From Gordonia alkanivorans NBRC 16433 (GTDB lineage Bacteria; Actinomycetota; Actinomycetes; Mycobacteriales; Mycobacteriaceae), in NCBI RefSeq assembly GCF_000225505.1, contig NZ_BACI01000021.1, positions 1-41,592 of the forward strand: a DNA stretch of 41,592 nucleotides. The letters run 5' to 3'. This document shows, in pieces, positions 18,278 through 27,991 of the stretch (position 1 is the stretch's first letter; each line of letters starts with the position of its first letter). The notes under the pieces are model-generated. The model ran no database searches, was not told where the DNA came from, and saw nothing but the letters and a program-made list of their open reading frames with translations. The position numbers were made by a program, and so were the translations under genes.

Positions 18278-19566
18278 CACCCCCGGCACCGACGCGGCGC
18301 GTCGAGGTCACCGTCGATCGTCCCGCGAACGGTGGGGAGGCGGTCGGACGTGCCGACGGTCGGGTCCTGTTCGTGCGCGGCGCGATTCCGGGCGAACGCG
18401 TGGTCGCCGAGATCACCGACGACCGCCACGACTCGTACTGGCGTGCCGAGGCCGTCGAGATCCTCGACGAGTCCCCTCATCGGGTTCCGGTGGTGTGCCC
18501 GGCGGCGGCCGGGGGAGCGGGATGCTGCGATCTCGGGCACATCGAGCCGGGGCACGCGCGCGACCTGAAACAGGCCGTGCTGCTCGACGTCCTGAGCCGG
18601 ATCGGCCACCTCGACGAGGCGACGATCGCCGGCACCGACCTCGCGACGCGGGGGGTCGACCGGTTGCCGGGAACCGACACCGGCTGGCGCATCAGGACAC
18701 GGCTGGCCGTCGACGGACGGGGTCGCGCCGGACAGCACGCGTTCCGCGGTTCCGCGGTGATCCACGACGTCTGCGTGCAGCCGGCGCCGGGAATGGTCGA
18801 CGACCTCGCCGGCCGCCGGTTCACCCCGCACGCCGAACTGGCCGTGGTCCTCGACGCCGACGGCACCCGCCACATCACCGAACTCGCACCCGTCGCCGAG
18901 GTCCGGCACGGTGACGCCCGACGCCGCGCACAGCAAAACCGTCGCCGCCGCTCCCGACCCCGCGCACAGGTGGTCGTCGAGGGCGCCGAGTCCGCGGTGC
19001 ATCGCGTCGGTGACCGGTCGTGGGACATCCCGGTGACCGGGTTCTGGCAGGCGCACCGCGCCGCGCCGCAGACCTACGCCGACACCGTCGTCGGCTTTGT
19101 TCGAGACCATCTCGGCACCGGCCCGCGGGTCGCATGGGACCTCTACGGCGGCGCCGGGGTCTTCGCCGGCGCGTTGCTCGACCACCACCGAACGGGCCTC
19201 GAGGAGGTCCACATCGTCGACTCCGACGCGGGCGCACTGGCGGCCGCGGCCCGGACCTTCGACGCCGACGGCGATCGCGTGGTCACCCATCAGGGTGAGG
19301 TGGCGGCCCGGGTCCACGACCTCGGGGCGGCGCCCGACGTCGTCGTCCTCGACCCGCCGCGCACCGGCGCCGGCGAGCGGGTCGTCGAGGCGATCGCGGC
19401 CGCCGAACCGGCCGTGGTGGCGCACGTCGGCTGTGATGCCGCCCGCTTCGCACGTGATCTCGGTCTCTTCGCCCGTGCCGGATATCGCGTCGCGCAGGTG
19501 CGCGGCTTCGACGCGTTCCCGCTCACGCACCATGTCGAGGCCATCGCGTGCCTGGTTCCGGTCTGA
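18274..19566 (+). CDS. TRAM-domain class I SAM-dependent RNA methyltransferase (TrmA/RlmD-like)
   Basis: A 430-aa enzyme expected to methylate uridine C5 in tRNA or rRNA. An N-terminal TRAM domain (about residues 8-65; VTVDRPANGGEAVGRADGRVLFV) is followed by a Cys-containing segment (CPAAAGGAGCCDLGHI) and a Rossmann methyltransferase domain with DLYGGAGVFA (SAM), VVLDPPRTGAG, a catalytic Cys in HVGCDAARFARDL, and the general-base Glu in HHVEAIACL. In place of the usual VSC-x-P there is VGCDA. The target base is unknown. It matches Rv2689c and is translationally coupled to the K+ transporter. Confidence 0.9.
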   Translation: MTPPAPTRRVEVTVDRPANGGEAVGRADGRVLFVRGAIPGERVVAEITDDRHDSYWRAEAVEILDESPHRVPVVCPAAAGGAGCCDLGHIEPGHARDLKQAVLLDVLSRIGHLDEATIAGTDLATRGVDRLPGTDTGWRIRTRLAVDGRGRAGQHAFRGSAVIHDVCVQPAPGMVDDLAGRRFTPHAELAVVLDADGTRHITELAPVAEVRHGDARRRAQQNRRRRSRPRAQVVVEGAESAVHRVGDRSWDIPVTGFWQAHRAAPQTYADTVVGFVRDHLGTGPRVAWDLYGGAGVFAGALLDHHRTGLEEVHIVDSDAGALAAAARTFDADGDRVVTHQGEVAARVHDLGAAPDVVVLDPPRTGAGERVVEAIAAAEPAVVAHVGCDAARFARDLGLFARAGYRVAQVRGFDAFPLTHHVEAIACLVPV

Positions 19567-19628
19567 GCTCCACCCGCCGAGTGAGGTCGTCGACCATCCG
19601 AGGGGCGGGGTCGTGCCGAATGCTTCCG

Positions 19629-19634
19629 TAGACT
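19629..19634 (+). promoter_or_regulatory. Likely -10 box of dxs
   Basis: TAGACT, predicting a transcript start near 19641. This leaves either a leader of about 70 nt before the ATG at 19712 or a nearly leaderless in-frame ATG at 19643. Confidence 0.45.
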
Positions 19635-19711
19635 GACGGGTTATGAGCCGGGGGGTTTCTCCCGGAATCGCGAACCGGGGTTCCCGGGGGCATCACGTGA
19701 TGGAGGAAACG

Positions 19712-21670
19712 ATGGGTGTGCTCGACCGGATCAGCTCGCCGGCCGATCTGCGGTCACTGTCGGAAGCGGAGATGGAGACTCTCGCCTCCGAGATCCGGAC
19801 GTTCTTGATCGAGAAGGTGGCGGCGACCGGCGGTCATCTCGGCCCCAATCTCGGCGTGGTCGAACTGACCCTCGGAATCCACCGGGTCTTCGACTCGCCG
19901 CACGATCCGATCCTCTTCGACACCGGCCACCAGTGCTACGTCCACAAGATCGTGACCGGCCGCAAAGACGGCTTCGATCATCTGCGCCAGCGCGGCGGTC
20001 TGACCGGCTACCAGGAGCGCGCCGAATCCGAGCACGACTGGGTCGAGTCCTCCCACGCCTCGGCCGCGCTGTCCTACGCCGACGGCCTGGCCAAGTCCTT
20101 CGAGCTGACCGGACAGAACGACCGCACCGTGGTCGCGGTGGTCGGCGACGGCGCGCTCACCGGCGGCATGTGCTGGGAGGCGATCAACAACATCGCCGCC
20201 TGCAACCGTCCCGTGGTGATCGTCGTCAACGACAACGGCCGGTCCTACGCCCCGACCATCGGCGGTCTCGCGAGCCACCTGTCGGGTTTGCGCCTGCAAC
20301 CCGGCTACGAGAAGTTCCTCGACGAGAGCCGCCGCGTCGTCAAGCAGATGCCCGTGGTCGGCGAACCCGCCTACGCGGTCCTCCACGGCATGAAGAGCGG
20401 TCTCAAGGACCTGCTCGCACCCCAGGCGATGTTCACCGACCTCGGTCTCAAGTACGTCGGCCCCGTCGACGGACACGACATCAACGCCGTCGAGTCGGCA
20501 CTGCGGCACGCCCACGACTTCGGCGGACCGGTCATCGTGCACACCGTCACCCGCAAGGGTATGGGCTACGCCCACGCCGAGAACCACGTCGCCGACCAGA
20601 TGCACGCCACCGGCATCATCGACCCCGTCACCGGGCGACCCACCAGCGTGGCACCGCAGGACTGGACCAAGGTCTTCTCGGCCGCGCTGCTCGACGCCGG
20701 CGCCAACCGCCCCGACGTCGTAGCGATCACCGCGGCCATGCCCGGCCCCACCGGCCTGACGCCGTTCGGCGAGCGCTACCCGGACCGCATGTTCGACGTC
20801 GGTATCGCCGAACAGCATGCGATGACCTCGGCGGCCGGCCTGGCTCTCGGCGGCCTGCATCCGGTCGTCGCCATCTACTCGACCTTCCTCAACCGCGCCT
20901 TCGACCAGCTCCTGATGGACGTCGCGCTGCTGAAGCAGCCGGTCACCCTCGTCCTCGACCGGTCGGGCATCACGGGGCCCGACGGCCCGAGCCACCACGG
21001 CATGTGGGATCTCTCGCTCATGGCGATGGTCCCCGGTCTGCGGGTCGCCGCGCCTCGGGACGCGGTCCGGCTGCGCGAGGAGTTCGACGAGGCGCTCGGC
21101 ACCGACGACGGCCCGACCGCCCTCCGCTTCTCCAAAGGTGCTGTCCCCGAAGACATCCGCGCGGTCGAACGTCTCGACGACGGGGTCGACGTGCTTCACC
21201 GCAGCGATCGCGATCTCGGCCCGGCCTCCGGTGACGTGCTCATCGTGGCGGTCGGTGCCTTCTGCAGCCTCGCCGTCGACACCGCCGAACGTCTCGGGCA
21301 GCAGGGCATCGAGGCCACGGTCATCGACCCGCGCTGGGTGCTGCCCGTGCCGACCTCGGTGGTCGAAGTCGCCCGTCGTCACCGCCTGGTCGTCACCCTC
21401 GAGGACGGCTGCGTCAGCGGCGGAGTGGGATCGGCTGTCGCGGGAGCACTCTCGGCGGCCGAGGTGACTGTTCCGGTGCAGATCAAGGGAATCCCGCAGG
21501 CGTTCATCGAACATGCCTCGCGCGGGGAGATCCTCGGCGACCTCGGTCTGACCGCCCAGGATCTCGCGCGCTCGATCACCGCGACGGTGTCGGGCATGCA
21601 GGCCGGTCCGGCGCTGGAGCGCCAGATCGAGAGCCCCGCGGATCCCGCACAGAGTCGCGCCGAGGACTGA
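19712..21670 (+). CDS. dxs: 1-deoxy-D-xylulose-5-phosphate synthase
   Basis: A 652-aa thiamine-diphosphate enzyme that condenses pyruvate and glyceraldehyde 3-phosphate, the first step of the MEP isoprenoid pathway (polyprenyl phosphate, menaquinone, carotenoids). TPP/Mg site: [16 protein letters not shown] and [13 protein letters not shown]; the catalytic His/Glu region is [13 protein letters not shown] and [17 protein letters not shown]; a transketolase C-terminal domain is present. It is close to M. tuberculosis Dxs1 over the whole length. ATG 19712 has GGAGG 5 nt upstream and gives the family N-terminus. An in-frame ATG at 19643 would add 23 residues. It ends at a convergent hairpin. Confidence 0.97.
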   Translation: MGVLDRISSPADLRSLSEAEMETLASEIRTFLIEKVAATGGHLGPNLGVVELTLGIHRVFDSPHDPILFDTGHQCYVHKIVTGRKDGFDHLRQRGGLTGYQERAESEHDWVESSHASAALSYADGLAKSFELTGQNDRTVVAVVGDGALTGGMCWEAINNIAACNRPVVIVVNDNGRSYAPTIGGLASHLSGLRLQPGYEKFLDESRRVVKQMPVVGEPAYAVLHGMKSGLKDLLAPQAMFTDLGLKYVGPVDGHDINAVESALRHAHDFGGPVIVHTVTRKGMGYAHAENHVADQMHATGIIDPVTGRPTSVAPQDWTKVFSAALLDAGANRPDVVAITAAMPGPTGLTPFGERYPDRMFDVGIAEQHAMTSAAGLALGGLHPVVAIYSTFLNRAFDQLLMDVALLKQPVTLVLDRSGITGPDGPSHHGMWDLSLMAMVPGLRVAAPRDAVRLREEFDEALGTDDGPTALRFSKGAVPEDIRAVERLDDGVDVLHRSDRDLGPASGDVLIVAVGAFCSLAVDTAERLGQQGIEATVIDPRWVLPVPTSVVEVARRHRLVVTLEDGCVSGGVGSAVAGALSAAEVTVPVQIKGIPQAFIEHASRGEILGDLGLTAQDLARSITATVSGMQAGPALERQIESPADPAQSRAED

Positions 21671-21675
21671 TGCCT

Positions 21676-21706
21676 CAGGTCGGCGCCGGAGGTCGGCGCC
21701 GACCTG
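21676..21706. terminator. Bidirectional hairpin terminator, dxs / SRPBCC
   Basis: CAGGTCGGCGCCG, a 5-nt loop (GAGGT), then the exact 13-base complement, between two convergent genes. There is no U tract, which is common in high-GC actinobacteria. Confidence 0.7.
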
Positions 21707-21718
21707 TGACCATCGATC

Positions 21719-22147
21719 TCAGCGCAGGGTGGCCAGATTCGAGATCGACTTGTGCACATCGGATTCCAGCACCCTGGCGACGAGACGCCCGACGGGTCCG
21801 TTGAGCAGACCGCCGGACACGTCGGCGGACAGGTCGAAGTGCGAGCCGTCGACGATCTCGTCGACCTTCATCGCGAGGTCGATGTCGATCCCGCCGCGGC
21901 CCGTGCCGGACAGTGCGATCAACCGTGGTTCGTCGTACTGGATGACAGTCCAGTGGATGACGTTGCGGAACCCCTTCACCTTGATCAGCGACGAGACCTT
22001 CGTCCCCTCGGTGATCGAGTCGGGGACCGGGGACTTCCACCCGCCGAAGATGGTCATCCACTCGTCGAAGCGCGAGAGGTTGCCGGCGAGTGCCCAGGCT
22101 GCGCCCGGGTCGAGGTCAGAGTCGATGCCGACGGAGACTGTGGCCAC
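21719..22147 (-). CDS. SRPBCC (polyketide cyclase/START-like) protein
   Basis: A 142-aa protein with the helix-grip fold pattern: N-terminal beta strand VSVGIDSDLDPGAAWALAGNLSRFDEW, a middle block of strands (TEGTKVSSLIKVKGF, RNVIHWTVIQYD) and a long C-terminal helix (GPVGRLVARVLESDVHKSISNL). Such proteins bind hydrophobic ligands; mycobacterial relatives are often labelled type II toxin-antitoxin RatA-like or MxaD-like, and no ligand can be given here. It starts at GTG 22147 with GGGAG upstream, about 80 bp downstream of the RNase D-like gene, probably in the same transcript. Confidence 0.8.
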   Translation of the reverse strand: MATVSVGIDSDLDPGAAWALAGNLSRFDEWMTIFGGWKSPVPDSITEGTKVSSLIKVKGFRNVIHWTVIQYDEPRLIALSGTGRGGIDIDLAMKVDEIVDGSHFDLSADVSGGLLNGPVGRLVARVLESDVHKSISNLATLR

Positions 22148-22227
22148 TGAGTGCTCCCATTCCGTGAGGTCGTGCCTGTTGCGAGGTCGTGCCTGTCGGA
22201 GGGTCTCTTACCCAACTCGGAGCGGGG

Positions 22228-23523
22228 CTACTCCGACGATGTGGTCTCGGTCGTCCCGGCCTCGCGCAACGCCTCGGTCAACGCGTCCACGCTGAGCTGC
22301 CGCTGCCACGGACGAGCTCCGGCGGCGGTGAGGTGTGCGTCCATCGCCTCGGTGGTGACGGGCTCGGCCAGTCCGTCCCAGCACAGCTGGCGGACGACGT
22401 CCGGGGCGAGGATGTTCTCCACCGGGAGGGTGTGGTGCTCGGCGACCTCTTTGAGCGCCGGGCGGACCTTCTGCATCCGCGCCGCGGCCTCCGGGTTGCG
22501 CTGTTCCCAGCGGCTCACCGGGGGAAGCCCGGGGCCGGTGGTCTTGCGGGCCGGCAACTCGCTGTCGGGGAGTTCGCGGGCCCGTTGCAGGGCGCTGAGC
22601 CAGATCCCGGCCTGGCGACGCTGGCGAGGGCCACCGAAGACCGGCAGGCGGGTCAGTTCGCTGTTCGATTTCGGGTCGACGGTCGCGGCGTTGACGATCG
22701 CGGTGTCGGGCAGGACGCGACCCGGAGCGACGTCCCGGCGCTCCGCCAATTCTTCGCGCGCCGTCCACAATTCGCGGACCGCCGCGAGTGCACGAGCCGA
22801 CTTCACGGTGTGGATGTTGGAGGTCTTGCGCCAGCGGTCGGTGCGCGGGGGGGCCGGCGGGCGGGACAGCACGTAGGCGAACTCCTCGCGGGCCCAGCCG
22901 TCCTTGCCGGACTCGGCCAGTGCCGCGTCCATCGCGTCCCGGAGTTCGACGAGCACCTCGACGTCGAGGGCGGCGTAGTTCAGCCAGTCGTCGGGGAGCG
23001 GTCGTCGTGACCAGTCCGCCGCGCCGTGACCCTTGAGCAGGCCGAGCCCGAGGAACTGGGCGACCATCGCGGCGAGGTTCACCTTGGCGAGGCCGAGCAG
23101 GCGCCCGGCGAGCTCGGTGTCGTACAGCTCGACGCATTCGAAGCCGAGCTCGCGTAGGCAGGGGAGATCCTGATCGGCGGCGTGCAGCACCCACTCGGGC
23201 CCGCGTAGCGCGTCGATCACCGGGGCGAGTGCCTCGGGATCGGCGATCGGGTCGAGCAGGAAGCTGCCCGAGCCGCGTCGTTTGATCTGGATCAGGTAGG
23301 CGCGCTGGGAGTAGCGGTAACCGGAGGCGCGTTCGGTGTCGACGGCGATGGGTCCCTCGCCCGCGGCGAGTGCTCGCGCGGCGTCGGCGAACTCCGCCGC
23401 GGTCGAGAGCACCGGCGGGACACCGCCGGCGGGGGCGAGCAACGGCTCGACCTCGGGGGCTTCGTCCCCTGGGGGGTTGTTCTCGGCTGCTCGGTTCTCG
23501 GGTGGTGTGTCCACAGTGCTCAC
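22228..23523 (-). CDS. RNase D-like 3'-5' exonuclease with HRDC domain
   Basis: A 431-aa protein of the DEDDy exonuclease family (Rv2681). ExoI Asp/Glu are in IAVDTERASGYRYSQR (about residue 60), the ExoII Asp is in LHAADQDLPCLRELG, and the ExoIII Tyr and Asp are in NYAALDVEVLVELRD. An HRDC nucleic-acid-binding domain follows (KTSNIHTVKSARALAAVRELW), with a further conserved C-terminal region. RNA trimming, for example of tRNA or rRNA 3' ends, is the expected role. The GTG at 23523 overlaps the DUF3000 stop (GTGA); the N-terminal 35 residues are Pro/Glu-rich. Confidence 0.92.
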   Translation of the reverse strand: MSTVDTPPENRAAENNPPGDEAPEVEPLLAPAGGVPPVLSTAAEFADAARALAAGEGPIAVDTERASGYRYSQRAYLIQIKRRGSGSFLLDPIADPEALAPVIDALRGPEWVLHAADQDLPCLRELGFECVELYDTELAGRLLGLAKVNLAAMVAQFLGLGLLKGHGAADWSRRPLPDDWLNYAALDVEVLVELRDAMDAALAESGKDGWAREEFAYVLSRPPAPPRTDRWRKTSNIHTVKSARALAAVRELWTAREELAERRDVAPGRVLPDTAIVNAATVDPKSNSELTRLPVFGGPRQRRQAGIWLSALQRARELPDSELPARKTTGPGLPPVSRWEQRNPEAAARMQKVRPALKEVAEHHTLPVENILAPDVVRQLCWDGLAEPVTTEAMDAHLTAAGARPWQRQLSVDALTEALREAGTTETTSSE

Positions 23524-24155
23524 GTCGCGCCGAGTTGGGTCACGCCCGTCGGCGGGAGGCCGGCAGCCGACGACAGAACCTCGCAGAACGCCTCGAGGTG
23601 CCCGTTGAGACCCTCGGCGGTCAGCGCGGTCCACGACGCCCGGACCTCGAGCTGGTGGGCGCGCGGCGGTCCGGCGATGTCGCCGTAGCGCACCGACGTC
23701 GTCGACGTCACGGTGCCGCCGAGGGCGGTCACCTCGATGCGGTGTGCGGTGCCGTTGGGGGAGGCGGGGGTGCTGCTCTCGCCGACCGGCACGCCGAGGG
23801 CGTCGGACAGCCAGCTCCAGGCGACCTCGGGCAGCAGCGGGTCCATCGCCAGGGCGGCCTCGACCTCTGCCTGCAGGTACGCGACGAGGCGGATCGTCCC
23901 GTTCCAGGCGTCCTGGCCGGCCGGGTCGTACAACAGGATCAGCCGTCCGAAGGCGGTGCCCTGAGAATCGGTGGGGACGACGTCGGGGTCGTCCGGCGGG
24001 CGCACCTCGGCGCCGACCGCATAGCTGTACGGCGCCAGCCGTTGCGGCGGGCGGATGGGGCCGACCTCGATCTCACGGCGGACGCGGGCAGCATGCAGCG
24101 ACTCCACCGCCGCGCGGAAATCAGCAGGCTCGTCCGGAGCTCCCGAGGAAGTCAC
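23520..24155 (-). CDS. DUF3000 protein
   Basis: A 211-aa soluble protein matching DUF3000 (Rv2680). Conserved stretches: FRAAVESLHAARVRREIEVG, RLAPYSYAVGAEV, GRLILLYDPAGQDAWNGTIR, AEVEAALAMDPLLPEVAWSWL and LEVRASWTAL. The function is unknown. It starts at GTG 24155, 6 nt after a TACGGT -10 box, so it is probably leaderless. It is translationally coupled to the downstream RNase D-like gene and diverges from hemE over 140 bp. Confidence 0.88.
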   Translation of the reverse strand: MTSSGAPDEPADFRAAVESLHAARVRREIEVGPIRPPQRLAPYSYAVGAEVRPPDDPDVVPTDSQGTAFGRLILLYDPAGQDAWNGTIRLVAYLQAEVEAALAMDPLLPEVAWSWLSDALGVPVGESSTPASPNGTAHRIEVTALGGTVTSTTSVRYGDIAGPPRAHQLEVRASWTALTAEGLNGHLEAFCEVLSSAAGLPPTGVTQLGAT

Positions 24156-24161
24156 CGTTCG

Positions 24162-24167
24162 ACCGTA
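24162..24167 (-). promoter_or_regulatory. -10 box of DUF3000 (leaderless)
   Basis: TACGGT on the minus strand, 6 nt before the GTG start. Confidence 0.5.
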
Positions 24168-24298
24168 GGTGTGTCGTGCCTGGCAGCGGCGGAGGCGCGC
24201 CGAGTCACCGGCCCCAGAAATGGGGACGCGGACCGGGAAGGGTGGCGCGAGGCGACCCGGGGCGGGTCAGATCGCCGAACATGGCAGAGTAAGCGGTG

Positions 24299-25360
24299 AT
24301 GTCGAACGTAACTGGTACCCGGGTCCATCGGTCGCACCTGCCGCTCGTCGCCGCGGCCACGGGTGGGACCCCGTCACGCCGTCCGGTGTGGTTCATGCGG
24401 CAGGCGGGCCGATCGCTGCCCGAGTACCGCGCCATCCGCGCGAACCACGGCATGCTCGAATCCTGCTTCGACGCCGAGCTGGTCTGCGAGATCACCATGC
24501 AGCCGGTGCGTCGTCATGACGTCGACGCCGCGATCCTGTTCTCCGACATCGTCGTCCCGCTCAAGGCCGCGGGCATCGACCTCGACATCGTCGCGGGCAC
24601 CGGTCCGGTGATCGCCGAACCTGTGCGGTCGGCGGACGCCGTCTCCCGCATCCCGCGCCTGGAACCCGCCTCGGTCGGCGCGATCTCCCGCGCCATCGAA
24701 CTGTTGCTCGCCGAACTCGGCGACACCGCGCTGATCGGTTTCGCGGGTGCACCGTTCACCCTCGCGTCGTACCTCATCGAGGGCGGACCGAGCCGCAACT
24801 ACGAGCGCACCAAGGCGATGATGCACGGCGACCCGGAGACCTGGGCCGAGCTGATGGCCCGCCTCGCCGACATCACCATCGTCTTCCTGCAGGTCCAGCT
24901 CGAGGCCGGCGTCGACGCCATCCAGCTCTTCGACTCCTGGGCGGGCATGCTGTCGGCAGCCGACTACCAGCGTTTCGTGGCACCGCACAGCGCCCGCGTC
25001 CTCGCCGAGGTCGCCGGATACGGCGTTCCGCGCATCCACTTCGGTGTCGGGACGGGTGAACTGCTCACGCCCATGGCCCATGTCGGGGCCGACGTCATCG
25101 GCGTCGACTGGCGGGTGCCGCTCGACGAGGCCGTCCGTCGCGTGGGCCCCGGCAAGGCCGTCCAGGGCAACCTCGACCCGACGATGCTCTTCGCGGGACC
25201 GGAGGTTGTCGACAGCGAGGTGCGTCGTGTGGTCGCCGACGGTGACCGGGCGCTCGCGGCCGGCGCGATCGGCCACATCTTCAACCTCGGCCACGGCGTG
25301 CTGCCGGGCACCGACCCGGACGTCCTCACCCGCGTCGTCGAACTGATCCACAGCCTCTGA
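24299..25360 (+). CDS. hemE: Uroporphyrinogen decarboxylase
   Basis: A 353-aa cytoplasmic enzyme converting uroporphyrinogen III to coproporphyrinogen III by four decarboxylations. Signature 1 is [16 protein letters not shown] (about residues 30-45, with the Arg and Asp region binding substrate carboxylates), signature 2 is [17 protein letters not shown], and the C-terminal [14 protein letters not shown] is also typical. It matches Rv2678c. A GTG directly before the ATG (24296) is an equally possible start. The stop overlaps the next ATG (TGATG), starting a three-gene haem group. Confidence 0.96.
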   Translation: MSNVTGTRVHRSHLPLVAAATGGTPSRRPVWFMRQAGRSLPEYRAIRANHGMLESCFDAELVCEITMQPVRRHDVDAAILFSDIVVPLKAAGIDLDIVAGTGPVIAEPVRSADAVSRIPRLEPASVGAISRAIELLLAELGDTALIGFAGAPFTLASYLIEGGPSRNYERTKAMMHGDPETWAELMARLADITIVFLQVQLEAGVDAIQLFDSWAGMLSAADYQRFVAPHSARVLAEVAGYGVPRIHFGVGTGELLTPMAHVGADVIGVDWRVPLDEAVRRVGPGKAVQGNLDPTMLFAGPEVVDSEVRRVVADGDRALAAGAIGHIFNLGHGVLPGTDPDVLTRVVELIHSL

Positions 25361-26769
25361 TGGCTGCCCGGCGCCGGATCGCGGTCGTCGGCGGAGGTGT
25401 CTCCGGCCTGACGGCGGCGTACCGGCTGCGTCGCGAACTCGGCGCCGACGCGCAGATCGACGTCCTCGAGGCGAGCGAGCGGCTCGGCGGCATCCTGCAC
25501 ACCACGACGGTCGGTGGCCAGTCGGTCGACGTCGGGGCCGAGGCGTTCATCGTCCGACGACCCGAAGCGCTCGGCCTGGTCCACGAACTCGGTCTGGGGG
25601 ACCGGGTCGTGTCACCGACCGGCCGGCGTCCGTCGGTGTGGTCCGGCGGCCGCCTGCACCCACTGCCGGCCCCGGCGCTCATGGGAATCCCCGCGACCCC
25701 CGAGGCGGTCGCCGATCTCGCCGACCCCGCCGACCTGGAACTCCTCCGCACCGAGCCGCATCGTCTCTGGCGTTGGGACGCGTCCGCGGACCCGACGGTC
25801 GGGGACCTCGTCGCCGACCGTTTCGGTCCGTCCGTGGTCGCCCGCAGCGTCGATCCCATGCTGGGCGGCGTCTACTCGAGCCTCGCCGCCGACATCGGTC
25901 TGCGTGAGGCGCTCCCGGCCCTCGTGGCGCGTCTCGACGGCGGTGCGCCCAACCTGACCGCGGCCGTTTCCGGCCTCGTCGCCGACGCCACCGGTTCGGG
26001 TCCCGTGTTCGGCACTCTTGTGGGTGGCTACCGGGTCCTGCTCGACGCGCTCCGGTCCGCCGCGGCCGTCGAACCCGAACTCTGCTCGTACGTCCGCGGC
26101 CTGGAGCCGACCGCCACCGGTTGGACGCTCGATGTCGCCGGCGGTGCCCGCGAGGACATCCGGGACTACGACGGTGTCATCCTCGCGATCCCCGCGTGGC
26201 AGGCCGGGCATCTCCTGCGCGGTTCGTTACCCGACTTCGCCGCCCCGCTACGTGCGGTCCGGGGTGCGTCGTCGGTCGTGGTGTCGATCGCGCTGGCCCC
26301 CGGGACGCCGGTACCCGATCACTCCGGCGTTCTCGTCGGGACCGGGGAGAGTCTGCGCGCCAAGGCGTTCACGCTCAGCTCACAGAAGTGGGGACACCTG
26401 TCGCACGACGACGCGCCGGTGTCGGTGCGGGCGTCGTTCGGCCGGTTCGGCGCCCCGGTACCGAGCGTCGACGAAGAACCCGGTGTCGACGACCGGCTGC
26501 GGACCGAGGCCCTCGAGGATCTCGACGAGGTGTGCCGGGCCGCCGGCGTGGCACCCGCATCGCCGAACGTCGTCGACACCTACGTGCAGCGTTGGACCAA
26601 CGGCCTGCCCGTCTACGGTCCCGGACACCTGGCCACGATGGCGCAGGTCGCCGCGTCCCGTCCGCGTCGGCTCGCGCTCGCCGGGTCGTCGTATGCGGGG
26701 GTCGGTGTCCCGGCCTGCATCGGCCAGGCCGGACGCGCCGTGTCGGCTCTGCTGACCGACCTGACCTGA
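25360..26769 (+). CDS. cgoX (hemY/hemG): Coproporphyrinogen III oxidase CgoX (HemY/HemG-type protoporphyrinogen oxidase family)
   Basis: A 469-aa FAD enzyme. Dinucleotide-binding motif [19 protein letters not shown] at the N-terminus with the ribose-binding EASERLGG; a middle domain of PPO type; C-terminal FAD motif [21 protein letters not shown]. In actinobacteria this family oxidises coproporphyrinogen III to coproporphyrin III (coproporphyrin-dependent route), a reading supported by the adjacent hemQ. The ATG overlaps the hemE stop. It matches Rv2677c. Confidence 0.94.
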   Translation: MAARRRIAVVGGGVSGLTAAYRLRRELGADAQIDVLEASERLGGILHTTTVGGQSVDVGAEAFIVRRPEALGLVHELGLGDRVVSPTGRRPSVWSGGRLHPLPAPALMGIPATPEAVADLADPADLELLRTEPHRLWRWDASADPTVGDLVADRFGPSVVARSVDPMLGGVYSSLAADIGLREALPALVARLDGGAPNLTAAVSGLVADATGSGPVFGTLVGGYRVLLDALRSAAAVEPELCSYVRGLEPTATGWTLDVAGGAREDIRDYDGVILAIPAWQAGHLLRGSLPDFAAPLRAVRGASSVVVSIALAPGTPVPDHSGVLVGTGESLRAKAFTLSSQKWGHLSHDDAPVSVRASFGRFGAPVPSVDEEPGVDDRLRTEALEDLDEVCRAAGVAPASPNVVDTYVQRWTNGLPVYGPGHLATMAQVAASRPRRLALAGSSYAGVGVPACIGQAGRAVSALLTDLT

Positions 26770-26798
26770 CTGTTCGTCCCGCCGGACACGGTGGCACC

Positions 26799-27503
26799 AT
26801 GTCAGTCATGGCCCGCTTGGATTATGCAGAACTCAATTCCACGATCCGCTACCTGATGTTCTCGGTGTTCGCCGTTCGCCCCGGCGAGCTCGGCACCGAC
26901 CGGGACCAGGCCAAGTCGGATGCCGCCGACTTCTTCAAGTCCCTCGAGGACACCGGCGTCGTGGTCCGCGGCGTGTACGACGTGTCGGGTCTCCGCGCCG
27001 ACGCCGACTTCATGATCTGGTGGCATGCCGCCGGCGTCGAGTCCATCCAGGCCGCCTACGCGAAGTTCCGGCGCGAGACCGTCCTCGGCCGTGCCTGCAA
27101 CCCGGTGTGGAGCAACGTGGCGCTGCACCGTCCCGCGGAGTTCAACAAGAGCCACATCCCGGCCTTCCTCGCCGGTGAGGAAGCGGGCAACTACATCTGC
27201 GTGTACCCGTTCGTGCGATCCTACGAGTGGTACCTGCTGCCCGACGAGGAGCGTCGCAAGATGCTCGCCGACCACGGCAAGGCCGCCCGCGAGTACAAGG
27301 ACGTCCGCGCCAACACGGTGTCGTCGTTCGCCCTCGGCGACTACGAGTGGCTGCTGGCCTTCGAGGCACCGGAACTGCATCGCATCGTCGATCTGATGCG
27401 TGACCTGCGCGCCACCGAGGCCCGTATGCATGTTCGGGAGGAGACGCCGTTCTTCACCGGGCCGCGCGTCGAGGTCTCGGCGCTCATCGACGCCCTGCCC
27501 TGA
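26799..27503 (+). CDS. hemQ: Coproheme decarboxylase HemQ (ChdC)
   Basis: A 234-aa protein of the chlorite-dismutase fold that completes haem b by oxidative decarboxylation of coproheme. Conserved features: [14 protein letters not shown], the proximal-haem region [14 protein letters not shown], the active-site Tyr in [19 protein letters not shown], and [13 protein letters not shown]. It is strongly similar to Rv2676c. It follows cgoX by 29 bp. The start may be ATG 26808 (MARLDY, as in mycobacteria). A strong terminator follows. Confidence 0.95.
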   Translation: MSVMARLDYAELNSTIRYLMFSVFAVRPGELGTDRDQAKSDAADFFKSLEDTGVVVRGVYDVSGLRADADFMIWWHAAGVESIQAAYAKFRRETVLGRACNPVWSNVALHRPAEFNKSHIPAFLAGEEAGNYICVYPFVRSYEWYLLPDEERRKMLADHGKAAREYKDVRANTVSSFALGDYEWLLAFEAPELHRIVDLMRDLRATEARMHVREETPFFTGPRVEVSALIDALP

Positions 27504-27516
27504 CCGAGAGACCTCC

Positions 27517-27556
27517 AGCAGGGGCACCCGCGATCACCGCGGGTGCCCCTGCTTTT
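27517..27556 (+). terminator. Intrinsic terminator after hemQ
   Basis: AGCAGGGGCACCCGCG, 5-nt loop, exact 16-base complement, then TTTT: a textbook rho-independent terminator. Its core (GGGGCACCCGCG) recurs at 27992-28029. Confidence 0.93.
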
Positions 27557-27585
27557 TGTGGGGAGTGACCTGTGTCGCCCGGTTA

Positions 27586-27607
27586 GATGAAAAGCGGACA
27601 AAACTCC
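27586..27607 (+). promoter_or_regulatory. Conserved upstream box, small secreted protein 1
   Basis: GATGAAAAGCGGACAAAACT and its surroundings match the box at 28109-28130 almost base for base and lie at the same distance (81 nt) from the start codon. It may contain the -35 region (CGGACA) or a regulator site; AAAA-C is repeated at about 9-10-bp spacing. Confidence 0.45.
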
Positions 27608-27688
27608 TGCGGATCAGATCACGGTGAGCGAAAGGTGAATGGAGCCTCAAGAAGAGGTAACGAATTGCTCTCGATCTGGAGGAAGCAC

Positions 27689-27970
27689 ATGGTCCGAATC
27701 GCTCCCGCGGCCCGGGTTGTCGCCGGCCTGATGTTCTCGGCGGCGCTCGCCGGTGGCGTCGCAACCGCGAATGCCGAACCGTGCAAGATGAATCTCGCCA
27801 ACGGTCAGCACGCTCCCTGCGCGCCTGAAGTCATCTCGCATGTACCCGGCGACCCGGGCGGCGGCAACGACCCGGCATCCGATCCGGCGTCGTTCGAGCA
27901 TGTGCTGGTGGAGCCGGCTTGGCCCATTGTCGAGGAGTCGACCGAACCCGAGCGGTCGCCCGCGGTGTGA
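27689..27970 (+). CDS. Small secreted protein, paralogue 1
   Basis: A 93-aa protein I do not recognise. The N-terminus is a clear Sec signal peptide (MVRIAPAARVVAGLMFSAAL then AGGVATANA, cleavage after ANA near residue 29). The mature part of about 64 residues has two Cys (EPCKMN and APCAPEV, possible disulfide), a Gly/Pro/Asp-rich middle, and DPASFEH followed by an acidic Pro-rich tail. ATG 27689 has GGAGGAA upstream. It is flanked by near-identical terminators and has a downstream paralogue sharing the signal peptide and SFEH motif, so the pair arose by tandem duplication. Function unknown; exported to the envelope or medium. Confidence 0.8.
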   Translation: MVRIAPAARVVAGLMFSAALAGGVATANAEPCKMNLANGQHAPCAPEVISHVPGDPGGGNDPASDPASFEHVLVEPAWPIVEESTEPERSPAV

Positions 27971-27991
27971 TGGCCCAGTTGCCTACCGTTG

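Noticed and set aside
16226..18289. 687-codon open frame on the minus strand
   Set aside because: It lies exactly antisense to the KimA-type gene and is a GC-rich, Arg/Asp/His-heavy low-similarity product, a typical shadow of high third-position GC.
19754..21514. 586-codon open frame antisense to dxs
   Set aside because: The sense frame is an unmistakable Dxs; the antisense product has no domain pattern and no ribosome site.
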